Assembly (NCBI GenBank): GCA_039033415.1
Contig: JBCCCR010000008.1
Coordinates: forward strand, 124,001-188,000
Reading direction: 5' to 3'
Source: Pseudomonadota bacterium
Lineage (GTDB): Bacteria; Pseudomonadota; Gammaproteobacteria; Xanthomonadales; SZUA-38
DNA: 64,000 bases
The position numbers and the translations under genes are program-made. Shown here in pieces: positions 33,487 through 44,491 of the stretch. Under the pieces are notes generated by a model that saw only the letters and a program-made list of their open reading frames with translations, had not been told where the DNA came from and ran no database searches. Each line of letters opens with the position of its first letter. The stretch's first letter is position 1.

Positions 33487-35328
33487 ATGTTTTGTCGATC
33501 CTTTTTTGTGGCATTCGCCCTGTTGCTAAGTCTCGCGGCCCAAGCCGCTACCGTCGAGGTTGATCGTATCGACGACGCAGCAGCAGCCACGGGTTGTAGC
33601 GCCGCACCCATCGACTGCAGCCTGCGCGGCGCAATCATTTTTGCGGAACTCAATCCCGGTCCAGACACCATCTTGCTCCCCGCCGATACGATCACCCTGA
33701 CCTCCGAAGGCAGCGGCGCAGCCACGGAGGGAGATTTCGATATCGCGTCCACCATCACTATCGAAGGCGCCGGCATGGGCCGGAGCGTCATTGCGCAGGG
33801 GCCCGCGGCCTCATTTCTCCGGGCCTTCGACGTGCACGAGGGCGGCAGCCTTACCTTGCTGGACCTGACCGTGACCGGCTTTGGCACCACCAGCTTCGCT
33901 CATGGCGGCGGCGCTATTCGGATGGACGCTGATTCAACAGCGTCGATGACCTTGCGCCGTGTTCATCTGCTGGACAACCGGGCACCCTTCGGCGGCGCCA
34001 TTTTTGCCGACCCGGATGATGATCCCGCGGTCGAGCCCCAGGTGCAGATCTTCGATTCGGTGATCGAAGCCAACGTTTCCAGCGTCACTACGACCAGCGC
34101 CTGTACCGGTGGCGGGCTGTTTCTGCGGGCGCGCACAGTTATCGAATCCACCGACATCATCGATAACAGCGCGTTGCGCGGTGGGGGGATCTGTGTACAG
34201 GATACCGACCTTGAGCTGCGGACGGTCACCCTGTCGGGCAACACCTTTAACGTCAGTCAGTCCGGCGGCGCCCTTTACACCGTGGCCGCCGACGTTGTGA
34301 TCAGCGGCTCACGGATCATCAATAACGGCGCGATCACTGGTGTCGGCGGCGCCGTTAGGGCTTCCGGGGGGATGCTTTCGGTCTCGAACAGCCGGATCAG
34401 TGACAACGAATCGCGCGGCGCCGCTCTGTTTCTAGAGGACAGCGTGAACGCGGATTTCTCGGACTGCCGGATCGCGGATAACGCGACCTTCCCGCTGGCT
34501 GCGTTCGACGCACAGCTCAACTTTGATCGCACAAGCGTCACGGCGAGCGTCGGGCCCGGCTTCGAACTTTTCGATACCTTCGTTACCGGCGAGGGGCTCA
34601 CCATGAGCGGCTTCTCTCGCCGCATCGGTGGCGCCATCTTCGGCGACAACAGCGCGCTGAGTCTTGAGGGGTGTGTGTTCCGGAACAATCGGGCCGTGAA
34701 CGTCGACGGTGAGTTTTCCGGAGCCGGCGGGGCGATCTATCTGGAGGGCGGCGCACTCGATTTTCGAGCGTGCACGCTGGCCGACAATCAGGCGGATGCT
34801 GTCGGCGGCGCCATTGTGATGTCCGGCGGGCTCGTGCTGGCGCTGGAGAATTCGACCTTCAGCAATAACGTTGCGGTGGGCCCGAGCGCTATCCAGGCGG
34901 CCAACCTGATGACCTTGCTTGACCTGGACCACGTCACCATCACCTCAACCCATTCGGGCGCCAGCGTCCAGGCACTGAACGCGGATTCCCGTTTCAGCAA
35001 CAGTGCCATCGATGGCGCCTGCGAGCTGTTTTTCGGCGGAGGTTTGCCCATCTCGCTCGGCGGCAACGTGGTCACCGACGCGACCTGCCAGGTGGATCCG
35101 CTGACCGATACGCTAGCGCTGGACCTTGAGCTGCAGTCGTTGGGTGACTTCGGCGGGCCAACGCCGGTGATTCTGCCGGCTGCCACCAGCCCGGTGCTCG
35201 GTGCGGTGTCGGACTGTGTGCTAACGGTCGATCAGCGTGGAGAACCGCGCGCGAGCCCGTGCGACGCCGGTGCGGTGGAGGTCCAGCCGACCGATGATGC
35301 GGTGTTTGCCGATGGCTTTGAGCTATAG
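33487..35328 (+). CDS. Secreted right-handed beta-helix protein
   Basis: A 613-residue exported protein. The signal peptide FCRSFFVAFALLLSLAAQAA is followed by the CSLRGAI segment typical of polymorphic outer-membrane-like/CSLREA repeat proteins. Many parallel-beta-helix turns follow, rich in GGAI, NN and S-x-x-D-N (for example SGGALYTVAADVVISGS and RIINNGAITGVGGAV). It ends AVFADGFEL, the C-terminal tail shared with other secreted proteins here. The start at 33487 is chosen for GGAGG 6 bases upstream. It is likely a cell-surface or extracellular adhesin-like protein, perhaps carbohydrate-binding; no catalytic motif is seen. Confidence 0.8.
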   Translation: MFCRSFFVAFALLLSLAAQAATVEVDRIDDAAAATGCSAAPIDCSLRGAIIFAELNPGPDTILLPADTITLTSEGSGAATEGDFDIASTITIEGAGMGRSVIAQGPAASFLRAFDVHEGGSLTLLDLTVTGFGTTSFAHGGGAIRMDADSTASMTLRRVHLLDNRAPFGGAIFADPDDDPAVEPQVQIFDSVIEANVSSVTTTSACTGGGLFLRARTVIESTDIIDNSALRGGGICVQDTDLELRTVTLSGNTFNVSQSGGALYTVAADVVISGSRIINNGAITGVGGAVRASGGMLSVSNSRISDNESRGAALFLEDSVNADFSDCRIADNATFPLAAFDAQLNFDRTSVTASVGPGFELFDTFVTGEGLTMSGFSRRIGGAIFGDNSALSLEGCVFRNNRAVNVDGEFSGAGGAIYLEGGALDFRACTLADNQADAVGGAIVMSGGLVLALENSTFSNNVAVGPSAIQAANLMTLLDLDHVTITSTHSGASVQALNADSRFSNSAIDGACELFFGGGLPISLGGNVVTDATCQVDPLTDTLALDLELQSLGDFGGPTPVILPAATSPVLGAVSDCVLTVDQRGEPRASPCDAGAVEVQPTDDAVFADGFEL

Positions 35329-35369
35329 CCAGCAACAACGTTGTGTTTGCCAGCTTTGGCCGGGGGTTG

Positions 35370-36608
35370 TCAGGCCGATTTGGCGGCGGCTTCGGGGCTC
35401 GCGTTGGCGCTGGAAACCAGGCCGGAGACGATATCGTCAGCCCATACCATGCTGTTCAAATAGGCGCTACGGATAGCCTCGAAGGGTAAACCTTGCATTT
35501 GGGCTTGGCTGACGTCGGTCTGCTCGTACGCCCGGCAGCACCCCAGCGCTTCCCCACAGGGGCCTACGCCGTTCTGGAGGGCGGCACGAAAATCTTCGGT
35601 GAGCGGCAGAGACTCCAGTACTTCGTCCATCGGCACCTGCAGCATGACGTCCAGGTGAGAGAACAGGCCAATCGTAAAAAACCGCGCGCCATCCGCATCG
35701 CCGATGGCTTCCCCAAGCAGCTCACACATGCGGGCCCGCTGGAGGGCAACCCGCAGCAGCTCAGGTGGATGTGACCGGACGCCAGCCAGCGTGAGGAGCG
35801 ACGCCCAGCGGCGTACCTCCACCAGGCCCATCATGACGAGTGCCTGGCGGATCGAGCCGATCTTATTCGCGCGGGCAAAAAAGCTGGAGTTGATGTAACG
35901 CAGCAAGCGGTAGGACAGGCCCACGTCCTGCTGAATCAGCTTTTCGATTTCGTCGAGCTCCGCGTCAGGCTGACTCAGCTCGTTGAGGAGCTGCAGGCCG
36001 GTCGCCAGCCCCGCTGGCACGCTTCGTCCTGCCACCATCTGGGGTCGGGAAAGGAAATAGCCCTGGTAATAGTCAAAGCCCATGGTTTGGCACATTTCGA
36101 AGTGGGCCATGGTCTCCACCTTTTCAGCCAGCAGCGCTTTGCCCAGACCTCGTAGGTGGACGACGTGCGCCTCCAGCTGCTCGGCAGACAGGTTCATCAC
36201 GTCGAGCTTGACGGTTTGGGCGTAGGGCAGCAGTTGCTCGGTGGACAGGCCCAGCTCAAAGTCATCGAGCGCAATGTGGAAGCCCTCGCGAGACAGCCGC
36301 TTGACGCCGTCGATGACCGCATCGTCCACCTCAACCGTTTCGAGCACCTCCAGGATTACCTGGTCTTTGTTCAGCGGCAGGGTGTACTCGCCGGTGAGGA
36401 AGGGACGGGTCATGTTGATCAGCACCGGTCGGCCGGCGCTGACCGCCTCAAAATCCAGGTCCACCAAAGCGCTCATCATGACCCGGGCGGTGGCCCGGTC
36501 TTCCTCAAACTGATCGTCATCGTCCATGGGCCGAAACAAAAGCTCAGAGGCCACCACCAGACGGTTGGTGTCGTAGATGGGCTGACGGGCGACAAAAATA
36601 TTGCTCAC
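35370..36608 (-). CDS. EAL and HDOD domain signalling protein
   Basis: A 412-residue cytoplasmic protein of the YuxH type. The N-terminal EAL-like domain begins NIFVARQPIYDTNRLVVASE and keeps ALDDFELG, KLDVMNLS and GYFLSRP; the E-A-L motif itself is altered (ASELLFRP), so cyclic-di-GMP hydrolysis is doubtful. The C-terminal HDOD domain (from about residue 200) has LIQQDVGLSYRLLRYINSSFF. Family members control motility or virulence by protein-protein contacts. It converges with the beta-helix gene. Confidence 0.9.
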   Translation of the reverse strand: MSNIFVARQPIYDTNRLVVASELLFRPMDDDDQFEEDRATARVMMSALVDLDFEAVSAGRPVLINMTRPFLTGEYTLPLNKDQVILEVLETVEVDDAVIDGVKRLSREGFHIALDDFELGLSTEQLLPYAQTVKLDVMNLSAEQLEAHVVHLRGLGKALLAEKVETMAHFEMCQTMGFDYYQGYFLSRPQMVAGRSVPAGLATGLQLLNELSQPDAELDEIEKLIQQDVGLSYRLLRYINSSFFARANKIGSIRQALVMMGLVEVRRWASLLTLAGVRSHPPELLRVALQRARMCELLGEAIGDADGARFFTIGLFSHLDVMLQVPMDEVLESLPLTEDFRAALQNGVGPCGEALGCCRAYEQTDVSQAQMQGLPFEAIRSAYLNSMVWADDIVSGLVSSANASPEAAAKSA

Positions 36609-36766
36609 GGGTGGGTCTCGGCTGCCATGTGACTCGTCAGAAATAGATCGGCGGCTTAACGCCAGTCTTTAGCGTTTTTCCGTGATTGTGCGGCATCCAT
36701 CCGCTCGCGCTGGCCCCGCCTGGCCCGGTTCCACGTACGCCTTTATGAGCCAGGAGGGAATTGGCC

Positions 36767-39058
36767 ATGAAAAGACACACCAGCCTGCCGCCTTGGACGC
36801 CCGCGGTAGTCACGCTCTGCGCAGTTGCGATCCCCTTGCTGCCGATCGATCCAGCCGAAGCCCAAGGGCTGATTGACCTCACCGGAGCGAGCGGGGCGAA
36901 CAGCGTCCAGCTCAGTAATACCAGCACCAGCGCCGACCGCCTGGGGCAGTCGGTCAGCGGCACCGGCGACGTCAATGGCGACGGGTTCGACGACGTGATT
37001 TTTGGCGCACCGCAGGCGGACGGTGGGCTGGGCGAGGTTTATGTCATGTTCGGGAGCGCAGCGCCTACTGCCGCGCTCGCCACGGCGGATCTCGACGGCA
37101 GCAACGGCTTTCGCATATCCAACGGGACGCTGGAGTTCAGTCTGGAGCTGGGTCTTGCTGTGACCGGTGGCGCTGACCTCACCGGCGACGGTCGCGACGA
37201 TCTGGCGTTCACCACCGACAACAGCACGAACGGTCGAGTCTACGTTTTGCCGGGGCAGATCGGCGCATTCCCGGCCAGCGTGACGCTCGGGCCGTCGCTG
37301 CCGATCGGCATTCGCCAGCTGGTCACGCCCTTTACCGGCGAACGCGTCAGCGCGCTGGCGATTGTCGGCGACGTCAACGACGACACCCCGGGCGACCTGC
37401 TGATCGGTAGCCAGGACGCTAGCGGAGGCAACAGCTCAGGCCAGGGCTATGTGGCCTTCGGCCCGGTGGCCAGCTCCGTGAGCCTTGGCTCGTTGAGCGG
37501 ACTGAACGGCTTTGAGATTCCCGGATTCCGGGTTGGGGACCTTCTCGGCACAACGGTTGCGGCCGCTGGCAACTTCAACAACGACAGTTTCGACGACCTG
37601 ATCCTCGGTGCACCCGGGGACGCCACGACCTCCGAGGACGCGGCCTATCTGCTGTACGGGTTCAGCGACAGTACGGTGAGCTCCCGCGGCCTCAACTTCT
37701 CCTTTGGGGACGAAGGCGGCTTTGCGATGCGGGCGAACGCCGCGGATGAGGCGAACGTGGGTGTTGTCGGCACCGCCGGGGACCTTAACGGCGACGGCTT
37801 CGACGATCTTTTTGTGGGCGCGCCGGGCGCCACCACCGCGGGGGTCTACGTCGTGTTTGGCCAGGCGGCGGACTATCCGCCGGCGCTTGACCTCGCCAGC
37901 CTGGATGGCAGCAACGGCTTTCGCATTAACGATGTCGCCATCCTCGGGCAGCTGGGTGAAGCGGTCAGCGCGATCGGGGACATCAATGGTGACGGATTCG
38001 ACGACCTCGCAATTGGTGACCCAAACCGGGGTCCTGGTGACCTGTCGATCCCGGGAGTGGTCTATGTCGTCTTCGGGGCAGCCACTTTCCCAGCGGAGCT
38101 CGAACTCTCCGACCTGAGCGGGAGTAACGGTTTTGTGGTCGAAGGGCCGGCGGGAAACCAGCGGCTCGGCGCCGCGCTGGCTGGTGCCGGGGACTTCAAT
38201 AACGACGGGCTGGATGATCTGGTGATCGGCGCGCCGCAAGACGGCGGCGGTCGGGGGTATGTGCTGCTCGGCAATTCCGCGCCGCGCAGCCTCGAGCCCG
38301 CGCTGGCCCTGGCGCCCACGCTCGAGGATTCCACGTCGGACGAGGTCTTGCTGAGTGATCTGCTGGGCCCGGTCTATGTCGACGCAGAGCCGCTGGCCGG
38401 CGTTGCGGTGATCGACAATCCGTTTGGTCCGTTCCAGGGCAGCTGGCAATTCAACAACGGCGGCCCGTGGTTTCCGCTGTCGACCGGTCAAACCGAAAGC
38501 AGCGCAACCGTTCTCACGGCGGCCACCCGGCTGCGCTACGTGCCCGTGCCCGACTTTGCCGGCGGTCCAATCCGCCTGCAGCTCAGACTCTGGGACGGAA
38601 ACTGGGGCATGGGCGGGGACAATCGCGATATTCGCGATGCGATCAACGCCCTCGGCGGCTTTGGCGACGTGGTCAGTGTCGAAATCATCGTCACGCCCGT
38701 CAACGACCGGCCGACGCTGCTGGTGTCCGACCCACCCCGCGTTCTGGCCGGCGCCGGCCCTCAGCTTCTGCCTGGCTTTGCGTCACTTAATCCGGGCGGC
38801 GGGGAGACGGCTCAGACCGGTACCTATCAGTTTGTGTCGTTGACCAATCCACAGCTTTTCCTGGACCTGCCCAGCATCGATAGCAACGGCGACCTCACCT
38901 ATACCCCCAACGAGGGTAGCGGCGGCACGTCCGAGGTGCAGTTTGTCGTGCAGGATTCCGGCGGCACAACCAACGGCGGTGAGGACACCTCACAACCGGT
39001 CACCGTGACGTTCACCATTTTGGACACGTTTCTGTTCGCAGACAGCTTTGAAGACTAA
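36767..39058 (+). CDS. Secreted FG-GAP (integrin-like) repeat protein
   Basis: A 763-residue exported protein. The signal region ends near ASA-like PAEAQG (residues 24-29). Next come about seven FG-GAP beta-propeller blades with calcium loops such as GDVNGDGFDDVIFGAP, GDLNGDGFDDLFVGAP, GDINGDGFDDLAIGDP and GDFNNDGLDDLVIGAP. A cadherin/Ig-like C-terminal region follows. It ends TFLFADSFED, the shared C-terminal tail. ATG 36767 is preferred, with AGGAGG 9 bases upstream. Its role is probably a cell-surface or extracellular calcium-dependent propeller. The next gene's start codon region overlaps its end, but the likely real start lies downstream. Confidence 0.88.
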   Translation: MKRHTSLPPWTPAVVTLCAVAIPLLPIDPAEAQGLIDLTGASGANSVQLSNTSTSADRLGQSVSGTGDVNGDGFDDVIFGAPQADGGLGEVYVMFGSAAPTAALATADLDGSNGFRISNGTLEFSLELGLAVTGGADLTGDGRDDLAFTTDNSTNGRVYVLPGQIGAFPASVTLGPSLPIGIRQLVTPFTGERVSALAIVGDVNDDTPGDLLIGSQDASGGNSSGQGYVAFGPVASSVSLGSLSGLNGFEIPGFRVGDLLGTTVAAAGNFNNDSFDDLILGAPGDATTSEDAAYLLYGFSDSTVSSRGLNFSFGDEGGFAMRANAADEANVGVVGTAGDLNGDGFDDLFVGAPGATTAGVYVVFGQAADYPPALDLASLDGSNGFRINDVAILGQLGEAVSAIGDINGDGFDDLAIGDPNRGPGDLSIPGVVYVVFGAATFPAELELSDLSGSNGFVVEGPAGNQRLGAALAGAGDFNNDGLDDLVIGAPQDGGGRGYVLLGNSAPRSLEPALALAPTLEDSTSDEVLLSDLLGPVYVDAEPLAGVAVIDNPFGPFQGSWQFNNGGPWFPLSTGQTESSATVLTAATRLRYVPVPDFAGGPIRLQLRLWDGNWGMGGDNRDIRDAINALGGFGDVVSVEIIVTPVNDRPTLLVSDPPRVLAGAGPQLLPGFASLNPGGGETAQTGTYQFVSLTNPQLFLDLPSIDSNGDLTYTPNEGSGGTSEVQFVVQDSGGTTNGGEDTSQPVTVTFTILDTFLFADSFED

Positions 39059-39110
39059 TAGCGGCGGCGCCGATGATCGCGCCCGCGCTCATTGGAAGGA
39101 AGGAAAGGTC

Positions 39111-40061
39111 ATGACACTACTCAAAGCGCTAGTTTTTATGGGGTGCTTTTCGGCCGGCGTCGTGCAGGCAGCAGAGCTTCGCGACCAGCATTTCAATCCA
39201 CGACCGATGAGCGACGCACCTTTGGCTGAGGGATACAACGTCGGACAATCTTTTACGGTGGGGCTGAGCGGAGACCTGGTCCAGATCGACGTTGCCATGG
39301 ACTGCAAACCGGGCGGTGATGTCACCCTGGCGCTCTACTCCGAAAATCCGCCAGGAAGCGTTGATCGGTGGCGGCTGGTCCACTTAGTGACGCGAGCCTC
39401 TGGCAGCTTTCCGGAAAATGGTGGCGCCTGGCCGGACTATCAGGGCATTCGCGTGCCGGCAACGCCAGTGGTAGCCGGAGATCACATGATGTGGGTGCTT
39501 AAGCACAACGGTGACGGCTGCCGCCACGGTTTTGCGCCGGTGGGTCTCTATCCGGACGGCAAAATGGGGACCTTCGTTGGTGGTGTTCTCCTGGAGTTCG
39601 CCGACGAAGGTTACGACATGGCGTTCGCCACCTACGTGGCCGTACCGGACGACAACACGCTCTGTCGCTTCGACCTTTACGGTAGGCCGAGCGGCCGTAT
39701 CCCCGCATGGGTTCCGGTTTGCGGTTGTCTGAGCGACATCGACGCCAACGCGCTGCAGTGCCGCTTCGATCTGCCTGAGCTGGTGCTGTTTCGCGAGATT
39801 CCACTCTTTGAGAACGTCGGCGAAATCGACTTCACCCTCGTGCCGCTGGTTGAGCTGGAGACGGTCAAGATCGATCAGTGGGCCGGCGACGACCTGTTCG
39901 AATCGCCCGTCGACGCGCCCACTGAACTGTCGCAGCTTGAGGCCCAGTCCTGGACCACGCCATTTAGCTCGGAGTCAGCAGGTCCAATCAACCTGAGAAT
40001 CGACACCGGCGAGGCGGTCTATCAGTTCCAGATCCCGTCGAATTTCCCGGAAGAGCCGTAG
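39111..40061 (+). CDS. Exported protein of unknown function
   Basis: A 316-residue protein with a signal peptide ending VVQAAE (residues 15-20), then a beta-rich domain beginning LRDQHFNPRPMSDAPLAEGY, which resembles choice-of-anchor or carbohydrate-binding beta-sandwiches (GQSFTVGLSGDLVQIDVAMD). A cysteine-containing segment lies in the middle (FDLYGRPSG; VPVCGCLSD). No catalytic motif is recognised. ATG 39111 follows AAGGAAAGG and is preferred over an in-frame ATG at 39048, which lies inside the preceding gene. It is 52 bases after the FG-GAP gene and is likely co-transcribed with it. Confidence 0.7.
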   Translation: MTLLKALVFMGCFSAGVVQAAELRDQHFNPRPMSDAPLAEGYNVGQSFTVGLSGDLVQIDVAMDCKPGGDVTLALYSENPPGSVDRWRLVHLVTRASGSFPENGGAWPDYQGIRVPATPVVAGDHMMWVLKHNGDGCRHGFAPVGLYPDGKMGTFVGGVLLEFADEGYDMAFATYVAVPDDNTLCRFDLYGRPSGRIPAWVPVCGCLSDIDANALQCRFDLPELVLFREIPLFENVGEIDFTLVPLVELETVKIDQWAGDDLFESPVDAPTELSQLEAQSWTTPFSSESAGPINLRIDTGEAVYQFQIPSNFPEEP

Positions 40062-40100
40062 GAGACTGGACGCTGTTGAATCGCTTCGATCGCGGGAATC

Positions 40101-41312
40101 TCAGGGCGCCTCAAAGCCGTCGCGGAACACCGGGTCGGGCAGCACCACCTGACAGCTGCTCGCGCTTTCGAACCGAAGCACGCTGGCTGCCTGGAGGAGA
40201 TAAAGCTCGCCGTCCTCGTCTTCGCCGAAGCCATAGATGCTGCCTGACAAATTGTCGAATTCGCTGGCGCTCCAGTTGCCTGGGCTGTCCTCGGTACCGA
40301 AGAACACTCGCGCCGTGCAGAAGTCACCATAGACATAGGTACCCTGCAGACCTTCGATGCAGCCTCGGTAGCGGTAGCCGCCGGTGATCGAGCAGTTGCC
40401 CGCGACGTGGGGGTAAGTGAGGATCGGTTCGACAAAGCTTCCGGAACAGCCGCCCGGCCCTGGGATGTCACCCTCGCGGCAGTTCCAGCCGTAGTTGGCT
40501 CCGCCGGCGGTGCCCGCCGCCTGGAACGACACCTCTTCGCGGGATCCCGCGCCGACGTCCGCCAGAAACAGGTCACCGGTGTCGCGGTCGAAGCTGAAGC
40601 GATAGGGGTTGCGCAGACCGCTGGCCCAGATCTCGTCGGGCTCAGACGTGCCAACGTTCGGATTTCCCGGCGGAATGGTGTACGGCTCGGTGCAGGTGCC
40701 GACATCACACGGATCGATCCGCAGCACCTTGCCCTGCAGATCCTGTTCGTCCTGGGACGTCGATGAGGTGGCGCCGCCGTCGCCAAACGCAATATAGAGA
40801 AAGCCGTCCGGGCCGAAGTGCAGATCACCGCCGTTGTGGTTACCTGCGGCCTGCGCCTGCGTGAGGATCACCACCCGGCTCGACAGGTCAGCAGCATCCG
40901 GGTCGGAGGGTGACACGCTGAACCGCTCGATCACGGACTCAAGGGGATTCGGGCCAGAGCCGTCGCGCGTGTAGTTAATGTAGAAAAAGCCGTTGCTGGC
41001 GAAGTCGGGATGGAACGCCAGGCCGAGCAACCCCCCTTCAAAAAAGGTGTCTACGTCGCTGGTGATATTGAGAAACGGAGTAGCAGCGAGACCCGCACCT
41101 TCCCGATATATCTGGATGCGTCCTTCACGTTCGACAATAAACAGTCGTCCGGACCCATCACCCGCATGGCGCAGGGCCAAGGGGGTAGAAACGCTGATGT
41201 TGAGTGAGTTCAGCGTGAGATCCGCCGGCGGTGCACCCGCGTGCCCGACGGCGTGGGCTACTATCATCAGTAGGCCAGAACACGTCGCCCCAAGGCTCAA
41301 AGAAAAGCGCAT
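40101..41312 (-). CDS. PQQ-dependent glucose/aldose dehydrogenase-like protein
   Basis: A 403-residue secreted beta-propeller of the soluble glucose dehydrogenase family. After the signal peptide (ending near VGHAGA) come the conserved LLGLAFHPDF, NHNGGDLHFGPDGFLYIAFG with the catalytic His, and WASGLRNPYRFSFD. Cysteines in the C-terminal half suggest periplasmic disulfides. It ends PVFRDGFEAP, again the shared tail. It should oxidise an aldose with PQQ. It is divergent from atpI. Confidence 0.88.
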   Translation of the reverse strand: MRFSLSLGATCSGLLMIVAHAVGHAGAPPADLTLNSLNISVSTPLALRHAGDGSGRLFIVEREGRIQIYREGAGLAATPFLNITSDVDTFFEGGLLGLAFHPDFASNGFFYINYTRDGSGPNPLESVIERFSVSPSDPDAADLSSRVVILTQAQAAGNHNGGDLHFGPDGFLYIAFGDGGATSSTSQDEQDLQGKVLRIDPCDVGTCTEPYTIPPGNPNVGTSEPDEIWASGLRNPYRFSFDRDTGDLFLADVGAGSREEVSFQAAGTAGGANYGWNCREGDIPGPGGCSGSFVEPILTYPHVAGNCSITGGYRYRGCIEGLQGTYVYGDFCTARVFFGTEDSPGNWSASEFDNLSGSIYGFGEDEDGELYLLQAASVLRFESASSCQVVLPDPVFRDGFEAP

Positions 41313-41631
41313 AAGGTGTCTCCCGCATCACCTCGTGGAACTATAACAATCCGGGTATCCATAAACGTGAACTGGTTCAGCGATCTGCGGCGTTGGCCTC
41401 GAGAAGCGCGCGCCGTTAACGGCTCACAGATGAACTCAGCTCAACTGAATGCCATGATTCATACGCCTTGAAGCGGTTGTTTAAGCCCCTGAAAAGCCGC
41501 ATTTTTTAACTGGGCTAGAAACCGGGCGCTGACGGTGGTAAGCGCAAAAACGCCATGTTATGATTGCGCGCCTTTGAGCGCGGCCGCAAGGGAGACTTGC
41601 GGATAGCGCCCGGAGCCAGAGGCTGGATAGC
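41313..41631. other. Intergenic region with probable atp promoter
   Basis: About 320 bases between the divergent aldose-dehydrogenase-like and atpI genes. No gene is seen. TATGAT near 41562 could be a -10 element for the atp operon, but no convincing -35 was found at standard spacing. Confidence 0.4.
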
Positions 41632-43332
<1,701 letters not shown>

Positions 43333-43395
43333 GCAGTTTTGCGGTTCCGGGGTGACTAACGCCCTGGAGGTACCCAAGGTGACAGGAGAAATCCG

Positions 43396-43866
43396 ATGAA
43401 CATGAACCTCACGCTAATCGGTCAGAGCATTGCGATGATCGTGTTCGTGCTGTTCTGCATGAAGTACATCTGGCCGCCGATCGTGAATGCGCTGGAAACC
43501 CGGCGTAAGAACATCGCGGACGGGCTGGCGGCAGCCAGCGAGTCGGGGCTCAAGCTGGAGCAGGCGGAAAAAGAAGCCGCTGAAATGGTGGGCAGCGCCC
43601 GCCAGCAGGCCAGCGAAATTGTTGAGCAGGCCAACCGTCGCGCCGTCCAGATTGTGGAAGAAGCACGCAACGACGCCATCGGTGAGCGAGAGCGGCAGGT
43701 GGCTGCGGCGGCGAGCGACATCGAGCAGGAGGTCAACCGGGCCCGCGAAGAGCTGTCCGGTAAGGTGGCCGCGCTGGCGGTGGCCGGGGCCGAGCAGCTG
43801 CTCGGTCGCGAGATCAACGCTGATGCGCATACCGACCTGCTGGACAAGCTGGCGGCGGAGCTTTAA
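43396..43866 (+). CDS. atpF: ATP synthase F0 subunit b
   Basis: A 156-residue peripheral-stalk subunit with one N-terminal membrane helix (LIGQSIAMIVFVLFCMKYIW) and a long charged coiled coil rich in Ala, Glu and Arg. The length equals the E. coli protein. It follows atpE and precedes atpH by 3 bases. Confidence 0.95.
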   Translation: MNMNLTLIGQSIAMIVFVLFCMKYIWPPIVNALETRRKNIADGLAAASESGLKLEQAEKEAAEMVGSARQQASEIVEQANRRAVQIVEEARNDAIGERERQVAAAASDIEQEVNRAREELSGKVAALAVAGAEQLLGREINADAHTDLLDKLAAEL

Positions 43867-43869
43867 GTC

Positions 43870-44400
43870 ATGGCCGACGCCACCACGCTTGCCCGCCCTT
43901 ACGCCAAAGCTGTTTTCGAGGTAGCACGCAGCGCGGACGCGCTGGGCGCCTGGGCGGACGCGCTGGCGGTGGCGAGCGCCGGCGCCAGCAGCGAAGCCGT
44001 GCTGCAGATGATCGCTGACCCAAACGTGGACAACGACACGCTGCTGCCGATCTTCGCCGCTGCCGGCGACGCGCCGGAAGGTTACGACAACTTTCTGAAC
44101 CTGCTGAACCACAACGATCGACTGCCGGTGCTGCCCGAGATTGCGCGGCTGTACGAGCAGCTTCGCGCTGAAGCGGAGCGCACGCTGAACGTCATGGTGC
44201 GTTCGGCCACCGAGCTGAGCGAAGAGTATCGCCGGCGCCTGAGCGACAGCCTGGCGAAGAAGTACGACAAGAAAATCGCGCTGGAAGCGGTGGTGGACCC
44301 GAACATGATCGGTGGTGCCATCATCCAGGCCGGCGACATGGTGATCGACGGCTCACTCCGACGGAAGCTGAATCTGCTTTCTGAGTCGCTGAAGCCATAA
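43870..44400 (+). CDS. atpH: ATP synthase F1 subunit delta
   Basis: A 176-residue OSCP/delta subunit that joins the peripheral stalk to the F1 head. Conserved segments are LARPYAKAVFEVA at the N-terminus and DPNMIGGAIIQAGDMVIDGS with RRKLNLLSESL at the C-terminus. Confidence 0.95.
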   Translation: MADATTLARPYAKAVFEVARSADALGAWADALAVASAGASSEAVLQMIADPNVDNDTLLPIFAAAGDAPEGYDNFLNLLNHNDRLPVLPEIARLYEQLRAEAERTLNVMVRSATELSEEYRRRLSDSLAKKYDKKIALEAVVDPNMIGGAIIQAGDMVIDGSLRRKLNLLSESLKP

Positions 44401-44491
44401 GACGTCGCCGACGAGATCAAGCCAGGTCAATAAGCAAGATCAAACGTTATAGCTGCCGGTAGAAGAAAACCCGGCAAAGAGGATTGGACCC

